Shown here in pieces: positions 15,185 to 22,335 of a stretch of 24,920 nucleotides of DNA. The position numbers were made by a program, and so were the translations under genes. The notes below the pieces were generated by a model. That model was given only the letters and a program-made list of their open reading frames with translations. It was not told the DNA's origin and searched no databases. The stretch is from a virus. Positions within the stretch are counted from its first letter, which is position 1; each line of letters opens with the position of its first letter. Location of the stretch: IMG/VR virus record IMGVR_UViG_3300025326_000194, positions 1 through 24,920 of that record; one strand, 5' to 3'.

Positions 15185-17698
15185 CTAGTATTCGATCTCG
15201 GATTCCTCATCCACGCCCGTGGCTATGCCGTCCCGCCCGCGCCTGATCCGCTTCGAGCCACGGATGCGCTTGGGCACGGGGATGTCGATCACGTTCTCGA
15301 TGGTGATCGGCGTCGGCTCCACAACATTGGTCACCTCAATGGTCGGCGCGGGGACGGAGATGACCGGCGCTGGCGTGTCTCCGATGGCCTTCCCGATCCG
15401 TTCAATCGCCCGTTCAATCGCATCCGCCACGGGCTGCATGTCCGGCGCAGGTGCCGTGATCTCGTTCTTGATCTCCGGCCGCTGCTCGATGGTCATGTTG
15501 TCGGCTTTGATTTCGATGCCTGGGCCCGGAGTAGGTGCAGCGACCTGGACTTGCGCTGTTCTCAAGGCCTTCGCTGCATCCTCGAGGGCCAGTACCGCGG
15601 CCTTCAACTCCCGCGTCGACATGTCATTCGCTCCATAGATCCGCGGTCTGGCCGAGGCCTCGCCGAAGGACGCGCCCGCCGCGCGGACGCAATTCGGGTG
15701 TTGAATAGGATTCGCATGAAACTCCTCGAGCGTCCAGATCGCGCCATTTGCCTCGACGCAGGGTTCATCTTCGTCGCCAGCACCATTGTCGAAGATTACG
15801 ACCTGGGTGACACCGGCGTCCTCGTAGCGTCCTGCCGTCCCGAGATTCTGCGCCGTCCCGAGCTCGGTCCTAGCAATCGTCCGGGCTCGGTCTTTGTAGG
15901 ATTCCTCGACCACGTCGCGCAGGCCGGGGATGCCTGCGTCGGGATCGCCGCGCACGATATGGTCGATGCTCCAGCCCGCGTCGTGACCCTGCTCGAGAAG
16001 CACGCGGATATTCTCCAGCATTGTATCGTTGATCTCCTTTACCCGCGCCCCGGCCGTCTGCAGCACCCTGGCCACGGCGGGGTCGGCCAGGTCGAAGGCG
16101 ATCTCGACATCCAGCTCTCGATCCAGGATCGGCCAGGTCGCCTTGAGGAGCTCAGTGAAGTAACCGGTCAGGAGATTGGCGAGCTCGTCGCCGTCCTCCC
16201 CCGTGATGAGATCGCCAGCATCCGGCAGGCCCTGCTTTCGAGCGGATGGTCCCGCTCCTGCCTTCGCCCGCTCGATGACCCGATCGGCCAGGCCCGCAAA
16301 GTACTTCTCGAGGGCTGTCTCCATGCTGCGCGCCGTCTTCTCCCGGATCGCCCGCTGCGCCGCGATGACGCCGGCAACCCGGCGGATCTCCGCGGGCGTG
16401 GCTCGCTTGTGCTCCATGCCGCCCGATGACGTCGTCGGCGCGGCCTTCACTTTGCCGCCAGCCCCTTCGATCCTCGCCGGCGACTCGTTCATCACCAGGC
16501 TGCGCAGATAGACATCGCCATTCGCATCCCGCGGCAGGCCCATGACGGCGCGAAATTCGTTGACCAAGATTGCCCCGGCCGAGAGCGCGGGCAGGGCCCA
16601 GGCGCGTTTCGTCTCGTTCTTCTGAGCCAGGGCGACGACCTTATCGGTATCGAATGCGACGATCTTCTTCCCCGGTTCGCCGAACTCGGGCAGCAGATCC
16701 TGGGAGGCCTTGTCGCCCACCGATCGCCACAACGGCACGAGCGTTCTCTCGGTGAACTGGAGTGTCATCCCCTCGACGTTGTTGTAGGTCATCTGCTCCA
16801 GGCCCACGTTCAGGCCGGCGATGACAGGAGGCACGCGGAAGGCCGCGCAGATCCGGGCCTCGGGCACGTGCCGAAGCACGTTGAATTCGAGATCCTTCAG
16901 ATTGGTCGCGAGCTGCTTGATATCCAGGCCGCCCTCGAGGACGGCCACGCCGCCGCGTTCATCGCCCCCATGCTCCTCTTTCCACTGCCCCTGGAGCCTG
17001 TCGAATTGCTCATCTGTCAGCGGTTGCCGTTCCGCCGGCACGACCAGCGCCAGCCGCGGCATAGCATCATTCTTCAGGAGGGCGAAGAGATAGGACGTGG
17101 CCTCGTTATCCGTGTCGACTTCGCGGGCCACGGCGACCAGCGGCGCAAGTCCCTGCTGCGGCTGGAGAGGATCCGGCAGCCAGGGGAACCGCACGACGTC
17201 CTCTTCCGGGAGGATTACCTTCCCTCCCGCGCCGTTGTCGAACTCGTAGTGATCGACCAGGGACATCTCGCCGGCGACAGGCGTCATCTGTCCCGCATGC
17301 ACAGGCCAGAGCTGCACAACTCGTTTGGCCGAGGAGCGCACCTTGTACCAGTAGGCGGTGCCGCCGATGGCTTGGTACACAATCGTGTATTGCAGGAGCT
17401 CCGAACCGCTCATAAAGGGATTCGGGTTGCGAAGCAGAGCAGTCAGCGCGTGATCGTAGAGCGGGGCCCGGCCCGCGTCCGTCTGGTCCCACACGAGGAG
17501 CGGCGGCTCAGGGAACGAAAAGGCCAATGTCGAGATGCACGCGTAGACGGCACCGTTCCCGCGGTAGCCGCCCTGAGCCAGTGCCTGGTAGGTCGGGCGC
17601 ATGAAGCCGCGGCGGGACCAGCTCGGGATGAGAATCAGGTTGCCGGCCGCCTTGAGCAGCCACCGGCCGACGCGCGCGCGCAGGCTCAGCGGAGCCAT
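15185..17698 (-). CDS. Portal protein fused to Mu F-like head morphogenesis domain
   Basis: The 837-residue protein joins two usually separate virion proteins. Residues 1 to about 410 are an HK97-type portal: GNGAVYACISTLAFSFPEPP, LLRNPNPFMSGSELLQYTIVYQAIGGTAYW, RFPWLPDP and NVGLEQMTYNNVEGMTLQFTERTLVPLWRSV are typical. Residues about 430-675 form a minor-head domain with a helical part, TIARTELGTAQNLG (607-620), DEDEPC (642-647) and QHPNCVRA (666-673), the conserved signature of the Mu F / SPP1 gp7 family. Residues 690-837 are a low-complexity Pro/Val/Ile-rich tail ending in a basic patch (KRIRGSKRIRRGRDG). The ATG lies inside the end of terL (13-base overlap). The portal gates packaging; the fused domain may help package internal proteins or set head structure. 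Confidence 0.92.
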   Translation of the reverse strand: MAPLSLRARVGRWLLKAAGNLILIPSWSRRGFMRPTYQALAQGGYRGNGAVYACISTLAFSFPEPPLLVWDQTDAGRAPLYDHALTALLRNPNPFMSGSELLQYTIVYQAIGGTAYWYKVRSSAKRVVQLWPVHAGQMTPVAGEMSLVDHYEFDNGAGGKVILPEEDVVRFPWLPDPLQPQQGLAPLVAVAREVDTDNEATSYLFALLKNDAMPRLALVVPAERQPLTDEQFDRLQGQWKEEHGGDERGGVAVLEGGLDIKQLATNLKDLEFNVLRHVPEARICAAFRVPPVIAGLNVGLEQMTYNNVEGMTLQFTERTLVPLWRSVGDKASQDLLPEFGEPGKKIVAFDTDKVVALAQKNETKRAWALPALSAGAILVNEFRAVMGLPRDANGDVYLRSLVMNESPARIEGAGGKVKAAPTTSSGGMEHKRATPAEIRRVAGVIAAQRAIREKTARSMETALEKYFAGLADRVIERAKAGAGPSARKQGLPDAGDLITGEDGDELANLLTGYFTELLKATWPILDRELDVEIAFDLADPAVARVLQTAGARVKEINDTMLENIRVLLEQGHDAGWSIDHIVRGDPDAGIPGLRDVVEESYKDRARTIARTELGTAQNLGTAGRYEDAGVTQVVIFDNGAGDEDEPCVEANGAIWTLEEFHANPIQHPNCVRAAGASFGEASARPRIYGANDMSTRELKAAVLALEDAAKALRTAQVQVAAPTPGPGIEIKADNMTIEQRPEIKNEITAPAPDMQPVADAIERAIERIGKAIGDTPAPVISVPAPTIEVTNVVEPTPITIENVIDIPVPKRIRGSKRIRRGRDGIATGVDEESEIEY

Positions 17699-19131
17699 CG
17701 GACGCTCAGCTCCGTTTGATCCGGGGATTTGGCTGCCCAGACGGCCAGCGCCAGCGCCCAGAACTTATCGGCGTGGTGCTTCTCGTTGCCCTCGGTATCG
17801 AACACGGTGTTCTTGGCCATCGTCACCTTGCGCTTGATGCTGTGGATCTGGTAGCTCAGCTCACGTTCCAGAGGGATCGGAACCTCACCTCGTTGCATCC
17901 GGACCTTGAGCTCGACAGCCCACAGTTCCTTGGTCGCATTTGTGAAATCCACCCCTGCCGCCCGGCCCGGGAAGGCCTTAGTCAGCTCCTCCGCGATCTG
18001 CATGCCGATGCCGTTCTGATCGATGAGGAAGCTCGTGACCGGCAAGATCTCCAATGCCTTCGTCGCCACGGCACGTTGATCATCGAAGGGCACCTTTGCC
18101 AGGCTGATCGCCAATCGACAGGGAAGCTGCGACGTCGTTCCCTTGCCTACAAATGCCAACTCCGTCAGGTCTTTCCTTCGGCCGATGTCCATGCCACCGG
18201 CAAAGGCTGCCTCAATGGCTCCAACCCTGGAAGCTTCAGCTGCCTCATCGATCAGCCGCAGTGCCGTTTCTACGGAATCAGCGTGCCGATACCAGAGTTT
18301 CTCGGCCTGGGCCATCTCCTGGTTATGCTTGATCTCCTCCCAGGTGATCCAGGCGACTTGTTCATCCACTTCGGCCAGCTCGTATTCCTGGCCAAAGTCG
18401 TCCGTCGGCATGTTCTCGAAGATGGTCGCCAGCCGCTCCGTTCCGAACCAGTGCACGCGCTCTTCGGTCAGCATCTTCGGCGCCTTTTGAAGAGCCGCTT
18501 GGACGTCCTTGCACAGGCCGTCCACCTCCCACCAGGGGATCGAATGCCGACGATAGCCCGGATAGCGGCGCGTCTTCTCCGAGAAGATCTCCCAGAAGAG
18601 CCCACTGGCGCCGAGGGGCGAACTCCCGATCCGCATGCGACCGCCACGCGTAGTCACCGGCAACGCTGCCGCGTAGATCTCTCGGTCCTTGGGATAGTGG
18701 GCGAACTCGTCCAAGTAGACCGTCGCCTTCGCCTTTCCCCGGACCGGCCGGCATGGATGGCTGATCAATCGGCTGCCGTTGGCAAACTCAAGATCCGTGG
18801 CGTTGTCACTCACGAGACGCGGCCGCACTTCCGAGTCAAGTGCCTCGACGATCTGCCTGGCGTAGCGTACCTTCTCCTTCGCCTCATCCTGGTTGATCGA
18901 GACGAAGATCGCTGTATGCCGCTTGATCAGGATGCCCTCGGCTACAGCCTCGGCGGCCGCCGTCCAGGACCAGCCGACCTGACGTGCTTTCCGGTCGATG
19001 GCCAGAAGGGATGAATTGGTAAGGTCCGCGACCTGGAAGCGCTGCCACGTGGCGTCAGATTCGCCGGTGGCCTCCGCCAGATCGAGATACTCGATCAGAA
19101 ATGCAAGCCGGTCGGATGGTCCCGGATTCAC
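17686..19131 (-). CDS. terL: Terminase large subunit
   Basis: This 481-residue motor and nuclease packages the genome. The ATPase part has a Walker A variant in residues 47-57 (RKARQVGWSWT) lacking the usual Lys next to Ser, a Walker B at 138-142 (VYLDE) followed by FAHY, and a coupling segment GSSPLG at 169-174. The nuclease part carries three acidic residues in expected places: Asp315 (GGMDIGRRKDL), Asp371 (FLIDQNGIG) and Asp455 (HHADKFWALALA). The ATG overlaps the terS stop as ATGA, giving coupled translation. Length is close to the family's normal 450-550. The family resembles those of siphophages and gene-transfer-agent-like elements whose Walker A reads R-x-x-G-x-S. Confidence 0.95.
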   Translation of the reverse strand: MNPGPSDRLAFLIEYLDLAEATGESDATWQRFQVADLTNSSLLAIDRKARQVGWSWTAAAEAVAEGILIKRHTAIFVSINQDEAKEKVRYARQIVEALDSEVRPRLVSDNATDLEFANGSRLISHPCRPVRGKAKATVYLDEFAHYPKDREIYAAALPVTTRGGRMRIGSSPLGASGLFWEIFSEKTRRYPGYRRHSIPWWEVDGLCKDVQAALQKAPKMLTEERVHWFGTERLATIFENMPTDDFGQEYELAEVDEQVAWITWEEIKHNQEMAQAEKLWYRHADSVETALRLIDEAAEASRVGAIEAAFAGGMDIGRRKDLTELAFVGKGTTSQLPCRLAISLAKVPFDDQRAVATKALEILPVTSFLIDQNGIGMQIAEELTKAFPGRAAGVDFTNATKELWAVELKVRMQRGEVPIPLERELSYQIHSIKRKVTMAKNTVFDTEGNEKHHADKFWALALAVWAAKSPDQTELSVRWLR

Positions 19132-19598
19132 GCCTCATCACCGTCGCCCATTTCTCCGGAGCCGGCTGCCAATGCAGCCCCGGCAGCTTCCCAGCGCTTC
19201 TTGCGGATCGCTTCCATGTCCCGGACTTCAATCCCGCCCGAGACTTCGCGCTTGTCTGATTGCCCAAGGAATTGCTTCCCGAGCCAAATGAGCATGACTA
19301 CATTGCCGCGCTTCGCCTTCGCAAGCTGAAGGCGGCGAAGGGACATTCTTAGATCGCCTCCGCCTTTTTTTATAGACTCCGCAAAATTCCTGGTAAGGGT
19401 ATCGACAGACACGCCCATCACCAGGGAAATCTCCTCCTGGGTGCAGCCGATGGCTGCCAGATTCTTGACCTGCTCGGGGTTGATCTGCTTCGGCGGGCGT
19501 CCGCGGCCTCGCTTCGATGGGGACTTCGGTGGCTTCGCACGCCGAGGAGCAGCCTTGCGTGGGCGTCCAGAATGAGAAGAGCCCGTGACTTTGCTCAC
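19128..19598 (-). CDS. terS: Terminase small subunit
   Basis: This 156-residue DNA-binding protein recognises the packaging start site. It has a basic N-terminus (RPRKAAPRRAKPPKSPSKRGRGRPPK), then a helix-turn-helix at about 39-80 (INPEQVKNLAAIGCTQEEISLVMGVSVDTLTRNF), and the TerS-typical segment GNVVMLIWLGKQFLGQSDK, found in many small terminases. The start must be GTG 19598: an in-frame TAA lies 4 codons upstream and no other start codon is close. This GTG sits inside a perfect 10-bp hairpin, which could lower its translation. ATGA coupling links it to terL. Function is well supported by the family pattern and by position. Confidence 0.9.
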   Translation of the reverse strand: MSKVTGSSHSGRPRKAAPRRAKPPKSPSKRGRGRPPKQINPEQVKNLAAIGCTQEEISLVMGVSVDTLTRNFAESIKKGGGDLRMSLRRLQLAKAKRGNVVMLIWLGKQFLGQSDKREVSGGIEVRDMEAIRKKRWEAAGAALAAGSGEMGDGDEA

Positions 19599-19604
19599 GG
19601 GCTC
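19579..19604 (-). promoter_or_regulatory. Hairpin over terS start codon
   Basis: Perfect 10-bp inverted repeat (GAGCCCGTGA / TCACGGGCTC) with a 6-base loop. On the mRNA the GTG start of terS lies at the end of the first arm. No U-run follows, so it is not a normal terminator. It may hide the start codon and reduce terS translation, or be a recognition site for TerS itself because phage packaging sites often lie at or within terS. Confidence 0.6.
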
Positions 19605-19643
19605 AACTTATCACATGGAGGTAGTCCTACCGTTAGCCGCGCC

Positions 19644-19856
19644 CTACTCCGTCTTAGGCACCATCACGAGCTCCCAGCGGCCATCTTCGAGATTCCGGAT
19701 CGGCACGACGTTGCTCATCTCCGAGAGCAGAAGCCAGACCCGCTTCCGATTCCATCCGATCCGCCGCCCGATCTGCGCCGGCGTGAGCTTCTCCCCCTCC
19801 CCAAGCCACTTCTGGATCTGCGCCGCTGCCTGGGGAGGCGAAAGGTGGTCAGCCAT
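19644..19856 (-). CDS. Small winged-helix/HTH-like protein
   Basis: A 70-residue protein from ATG 19856: PPQAAAQIQKWLGEGEKLTPAQIGRRIGWNRKRVWLLLSEMSNVVPIRNLEDGRWELVMVP. The segment LTPAQIGRRIGWNRKRVWLLLSEM is a helix-turn-helix, followed by a short wing (GRWELVMVP), so it is probably a small DNA-binding protein. The ATG overlaps the previous gene's last 8 bases. A longer form from GTG 19919 adds 21 residues with no HTH content, overlaps more of the neighbour and has a weaker binding site, so I prefer the short form. It lies just before terS and could regulate late transcription. Confidence 0.65.
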   Translation of the reverse strand: MADHLSPPQAAAQIQKWLGEGEKLTPAQIGRRIGWNRKRVWLLLSEMSNVVPIRNLEDGRWELVMVPKTE

Positions 19857-20085
19857 TCCCGTCGGCGGATGGACTTGAACGGGTTGCGTTATCTCGTCTA
19901 ACGAGGATCCAAGGACCACGTGCGCCTCCGTTCATCGCAAAGATCGCCGATGCCGCTCGGCTTGTCTTCAGCTCGGGCCAAGAGCGAAGGATCGCCAGCG
20001 TGAGAGGTCTCTTTGCTTTGTCCTGCCAGCCGAAGAGATTGCGCGGGCTGAGCAGATAGTTCCTCATCGACCAAGTGCCTCTCAT
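19849..20085 (-). CDS. Small protein of unknown function
   Basis: A 78-residue protein starting MRGTWSMRNYLLSPRNLFGWQDKAKRPLTL. It has no recognised motif; the composition is basic and Trp/Arg/Ser-rich. The ATG is inside an ATGA overlap with the preceding nuclease gene and has a good GGGAGGTGA binding site 5 bases upstream, which argues it is translated. Its C-terminal Ser/Pro/Asn-rich tail overlaps the next gene. Family unknown. Confidence 0.55.
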   Translation of the reverse strand: MRGTWSMRNYLLSPRNLFGWQDKAKRPLTLAILRSWPELKTSRAASAIFAMNGGARGPWILVRRDNATRSSPSADGNG

Positions 20086-20417
20086 GCGGTCACCTCCCGC
20101 ACTTCGATCCCGTAGAGCGCGTGCATCAGTCTGGCTTTGAGCTTGAACAGGCGATAGGAAACGCCCGTGCGAATGCCCTTCACGTCTTCGACGACGAGCT
20201 GGTCCTTCTCCGTATACCGGAAATCCGCGACGTACTCCCCGACCTTCTCGCGGTTCACGGTGAGCTCGTACCGCGGCTGCATGACAAGCCCCGTGATCTC
20301 GCCGGCGTACTCCAACAGCCGCAGTTCACGGTAGCGGCGCGCCTCGGCTTCGCTATCGAAGCGCACTCCTTGCTCGACGGTCGGCCTGGCGTGGTATTTC
20401 GCGCGGGTTTCGGTCAC
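20082..20417 (-). CDS. DUF1064-like PD-(D/E)XK nuclease
   Basis: This 111-residue protein has the DUF1064 layout: VRFDSEAEARRYRELRLLEYAGEITGLVMQPRYELTV, then YVADFRYTEKDQLVVEDVKG. The putative metal-binding core is Asp65 in VADF and Asp78-x-Lys80 in VEDVKG, with Glu23 or Glu25 upstream, which fits the PD-(D/E)XK superfamily. Such small phage nucleases are proposed to act in recombination or resolution of branched DNA. The start is GTG 20417 in a GTGA overlap with the preceding gene. It is next to other small DNA-related genes. Catalytic activity is inferred. Confidence 0.85.
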   Translation of the reverse strand: MTETRAKYHARPTVEQGVRFDSEAEARRYRELRLLEYAGEITGLVMQPRYELTVNREKVGEYVADFRYTEKDQLVVEDVKGIRTGVSYRLFKLKARLMHALYGIEVREVTA

Positions 20418-20671
20418 GTCGCCGGCTGCGAAGGCGCCTCATCATAGACGGGGCCGCCAGCCGTCGCGCCCGTGGGTTCTGCCTTGAACGCATCGGCTGT
20501 CTCAACATGCAGGCGCTGTTCATCGAACCAGTGATTGACCGTCTTCCCGTCCTTGTCGACGTCCCCTTCGACCAGGAAGGAGACACAGCCATTCAAGTAT
20601 TCCGCCTTGCCGGTCACGATCCCCTTGAACCCACTGATGCTGTCCTTCGCCTTGTCGCCTAGCTTGACCAT
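20414..20671 (-). CDS. Small conserved phage protein (GFKGIVTGKAEYLNGC family)
   Basis: A 85-residue protein with the motif KAKDSISGFKGIVTGKAEYLNGCVSFLVEGDVDKDGKTVNHWFDEQRLHV. The pattern 'G...D.vtGf.GiVt..aeYl.gc...lv.p.....dGk....WFDe..l.v' recurs in many phage genomes as a small conserved protein of unknown function, probably an SH3-like barrel. The C-terminal 30 residues are Ala/Pro/Glu-rich and look disordered. AGGAG lies 7-8 bases upstream of the ATG. It overlaps the nuclease start by four bases. Confidence 0.8.
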   Translation of the reverse strand: MVKLGDKAKDSISGFKGIVTGKAEYLNGCVSFLVEGDVDKDGKTVNHWFDEQRLHVETADAFKAEPTGATAGGPVYDEAPSQPAT

Positions 20672-20726
20672 TGAAGTCTCCTGTCGCCGAATGCGACTCT
20701 ATGCGCTCTCAGTTCCGGTATGGCGA

Positions 20727-21332
20727 TCATGGACCGACTACCTCATAAGCGATGGTGCAACTGAAGAAATCGCCGGCCTCGAAGTTGAACGGAAAATTCT
20801 TGTCCAGTCTCCCATTCTGATTAGACTGGTCCGTCCATTTGACCCTGAATACGAACGGCCCATCCTCAAGGGGATAGCGCTCCCAATAGCAGATCCCCCC
20901 GGTCAGACCCCTTTGTCTGTAGCCTCTCCCGATCAACGCCGCGCCGGTTTCAACTGCTTGCGGAAACTTGGGCCTGAAGGCCGGCGAAGGGATCAAGAAC
21001 CAACCACCCTCCGCAATGTCTACAGCATTCAGGACCGCTCCGGTGATCGTGACAATAGCCTGCGAGCCGTTGACCGTTCCCTTGGCCAGCAATGTGCCCC
21101 CGCTTGCAGGTACGCGCTGATCTGGTTCGACGAACCAGGCGAACTGGCTCGTCAGATTGCGATAGGCCAGAGGCGTTGCCGTAGGAGCTGGCGTGGCCGT
21201 CTCGGTCGGCGCCAGCGTCGCGGTCGGCGGCGCCGTCGAGGTTGGCTCCGGGACCACAGTCGGCGTGACTGGAGTGATCGTGCAGGCGGCGATGATCCAG
21301 AAGGCAATCAGGCCTAGCGTGATTTGTTTCAT
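20727..21332 (-). CDS. Secreted lipoprotein with Pro/Thr-rich linker
   Basis: A 201-residue protein with a type II signal: MKQITLGLIAFWIIAAC, where Cys17 follows the lipobox IAA. Residues 18-56 form a Pro/Thr/Ala/Glu-rich linker (PTVVPEPTSTAPPTAT, then TETATPAPTATP) seen in many cell-wall or secreted proteins. Residues 57-201 are a beta-rich globular domain (QFAWFVEPDQRVPASGG ... VFRVKWTDQSNQNG ... FSCTIAYEVVG). It should be exported and anchored to the host's outer membrane leaflet or cell surface. The ATGA overlap and AGGAG site couple it to the preceding gene. In phages such lipoproteins often block superinfection or modify the host envelope, but this is inference. Confidence 0.85.
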   Translation of the reverse strand: MKQITLGLIAFWIIAACTITPVTPTVVPEPTSTAPPTATLAPTETATPAPTATPLAYRNLTSQFAWFVEPDQRVPASGGTLLAKGTVNGSQAIVTITGAVLNAVDIAEGGWFLIPSPAFRPKFPQAVETGAALIGRGYRQRGLTGGICYWERYPLEDGPFVFRVKWTDQSNQNGRLDKNFPFNFEAGDFFSCTIAYEVVGP

Positions 21333-21559
21333 GCTTTAGTCTCCTTGCGGATGAGTTTCCCAAAGCGCATGAGAACCTCACCGAAAATGACATCGCTGTC
21401 CCTCTCGGCGTCAACCGGGATGTGCATGATCCAATCCTTACGCCGCTCGCCGGGGACGTTTCCGCACAGCGCGTTCAGCTCGTGCCATGCCCTCTCAAGT
21501 AGCGCCCCGTCGTCCAGGGCTTTCAACGCGTCAAGTTTCGCTTGCGCCTCCGTGCTCAT
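21329..21559 (-). CDS. Small helical protein of unknown function
   Basis: A 76-residue protein from ATG 21559 (MSTEAQAKLDALKALDDGALLERAWHELNALCG) with GGGAGG 5 bases upstream. It is mostly helical and acidic, ending KLIRKETKA. The longer frame upstream lacks a binding site and runs into the previous gene's tail, so the short start is preferred. It overlaps the lipoprotein gene by ATGA. No motif recognised. Confidence 0.65.
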   Translation of the reverse strand: MSTEAQAKLDALKALDDGALLERAWHELNALCGNVPGERRKDWIMHIPVDAERDSDVIFGEVLMRFGKLIRKETKA

Positions 21560-21569
21560 CGGGCCTCCC

Positions 21570-21833
21570 TTACTCCAGATCCTGCCGGCGTTCCCAGCGA
21601 TCACGTTCGCCCCGGGGATCATCATCCAGCTCTCCAGGGTGCGGCGGCTCGTCTGGCCCCGACATCACATGCGCGGCCGAAGCGGACCGGCTCACGGCAA
21701 CCGGTTCAGTTGCAAGCGCGATCGTCTCCGCGTTCGGATCTGCTTCGAAGATCAGGCAGGCGCAGGTGCGATGCTCACAGCGGCCGGATTGAAAATGACA
21801 ACGCTGATGGTGTCCACAGATGCAGATAGTCAC
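21570..21833 (-). CDS. Small Cys/His-rich putative zinc-binding protein
   Basis: An 87-residue protein starting GTG 21833 (VTICICGHHQRCHFQSGRCEHRTCACLIFEADPN). The first 30 residues carry seven Cys or His pairs arranged as C-x-C-x-H-H and G-x-C-x-H-x-x-C-x-C, a common phage layout for a small zinc-binding module. The C-terminus is Pro/Glu/Asp/Arg-rich and probably disordered. GTGA overlap with the preceding gene supports the GTG start, with GGAG about 9 bases upstream. Function unknown; nucleic-acid or protein binding is plausible. Confidence 0.7.
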   Translation of the reverse strand: MTICICGHHQRCHFQSGRCEHRTCACLIFEADPNAETIALATEPVAVSRSASAAHVMSGPDEPPHPGELDDDPRGERDRWERRQDLE

Positions 21834-22090
21834 GCTTCCACTCCGAGGTCCGGATAGCAATCCCGGATGATCTCCTGGGCCATATCGGCGCCTTCCAGCG
21901 GCCCTCCCCACATCGCACGGAGGACTGCGAATGCGCCAAACTTCCTGCCGCGGACCCACGAATAGATACGGTGCAAATCATTGTCGTCATTGATGCCAAT
22001 GAGCAGCCTGCCAGCTCGCACATAGGTGAGGCCACGCCGCATGATCGCGGCCGAGACCGCCCCGGGGAAGCGACTGGCTGGACTGATCAC
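21830..22090 (-). CDS. Small protein of unknown function
   Basis: An 86-residue protein from GTG 22090 which overlaps the stop of the preceding gene (TAGTG). It reads VISPASRFPGAVSAAIMRRGLTYVRAGRLLIGINDDNDLHRIYSWVRGRKFGAFAVLRAMW and ends DCYPDLGVEA. Upstream in-frame residues belong to a shadow of the neighbour. The coupling pattern at both ends (TAGTG and GTGA) supports translation. No recognised domain. Confidence 0.6.
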   Translation of the reverse strand: MISPASRFPGAVSAAIMRRGLTYVRAGRLLIGINDDNDLHRIYSWVRGRKFGAFAVLRAMWGGPLEGADMAQEIIRDCYPDLGVEA

Positions 22091-22335
22091 TACTGCACAT
22101 CCAATCGTTTCTGAGCCTGCATCCGAGCGAGTCGCTCGCGCACCCTGGACCTGTAGACAATCGCATCCTGCGCCTTGGCAAAGATCCGCCGGCTGAAGCG
22201 CCTGCGCAGCCCATCCGGCGCCGTCAGGATGCTCCGGAAGCGTTCCGGTTCCCAACGCTGCCGGCGAAAGCGCACATAACCGGCGAGGTCGTTCACCATC
22301 CATGTCACGCCCGAGGTGTCGACGAAGTGCTTCAT
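22090..22335 (-). CDS. Small basic protein of unknown function
   Basis: An 81-residue protein starting MKHFVDTSGVTWMVNDLAGYVRFRRQRWEPERFRSILTAPDG. The middle and end are Arg-rich and helical (RRRFSRRIFAKAQDAIVYRSRVRERLARMQ), consistent with nucleic acid or protein binding. ATGA overlap with the HNH gene and TAGTG overlap with the next gene link it into a coupled series. No recognised motif. Confidence 0.65.
   Translation of the reverse strand: MKHFVDTSGVTWMVNDLAGYVRFRRQRWEPERFRSILTAPDGLRRRFSRRIFAKAQDAIVYRSRVRERLARMQAQKRLDVQ

Noticed and set aside
15005-16429. Long plus-strand open frame (about 474 codons) opposite the portal gene
   Set aside because: It is an antisense shadow of a GC-rich, well-supported portal fusion; its protein has Arg/Leu/Asp-rich shadow composition and no known domain.
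17716-19014. Plus-strand open frame of about 432 codons opposite terL
   Set aside because: terL on the minus strand has all expected motifs; the plus frame has none and no ribosome binding site.
19579-19604. terS hairpin as a rho-independent terminator
   Set aside because: No U tract follows on either strand and it covers the terS start codon, so termination there would silence the packaging genes.
21834-21959. Extension of the Cys/His-rich gene to ATG 21959
   Set aside because: The extra 42 residues overlap the previous gene and look like shadow; GTG 21833 forms a GTGA junction.
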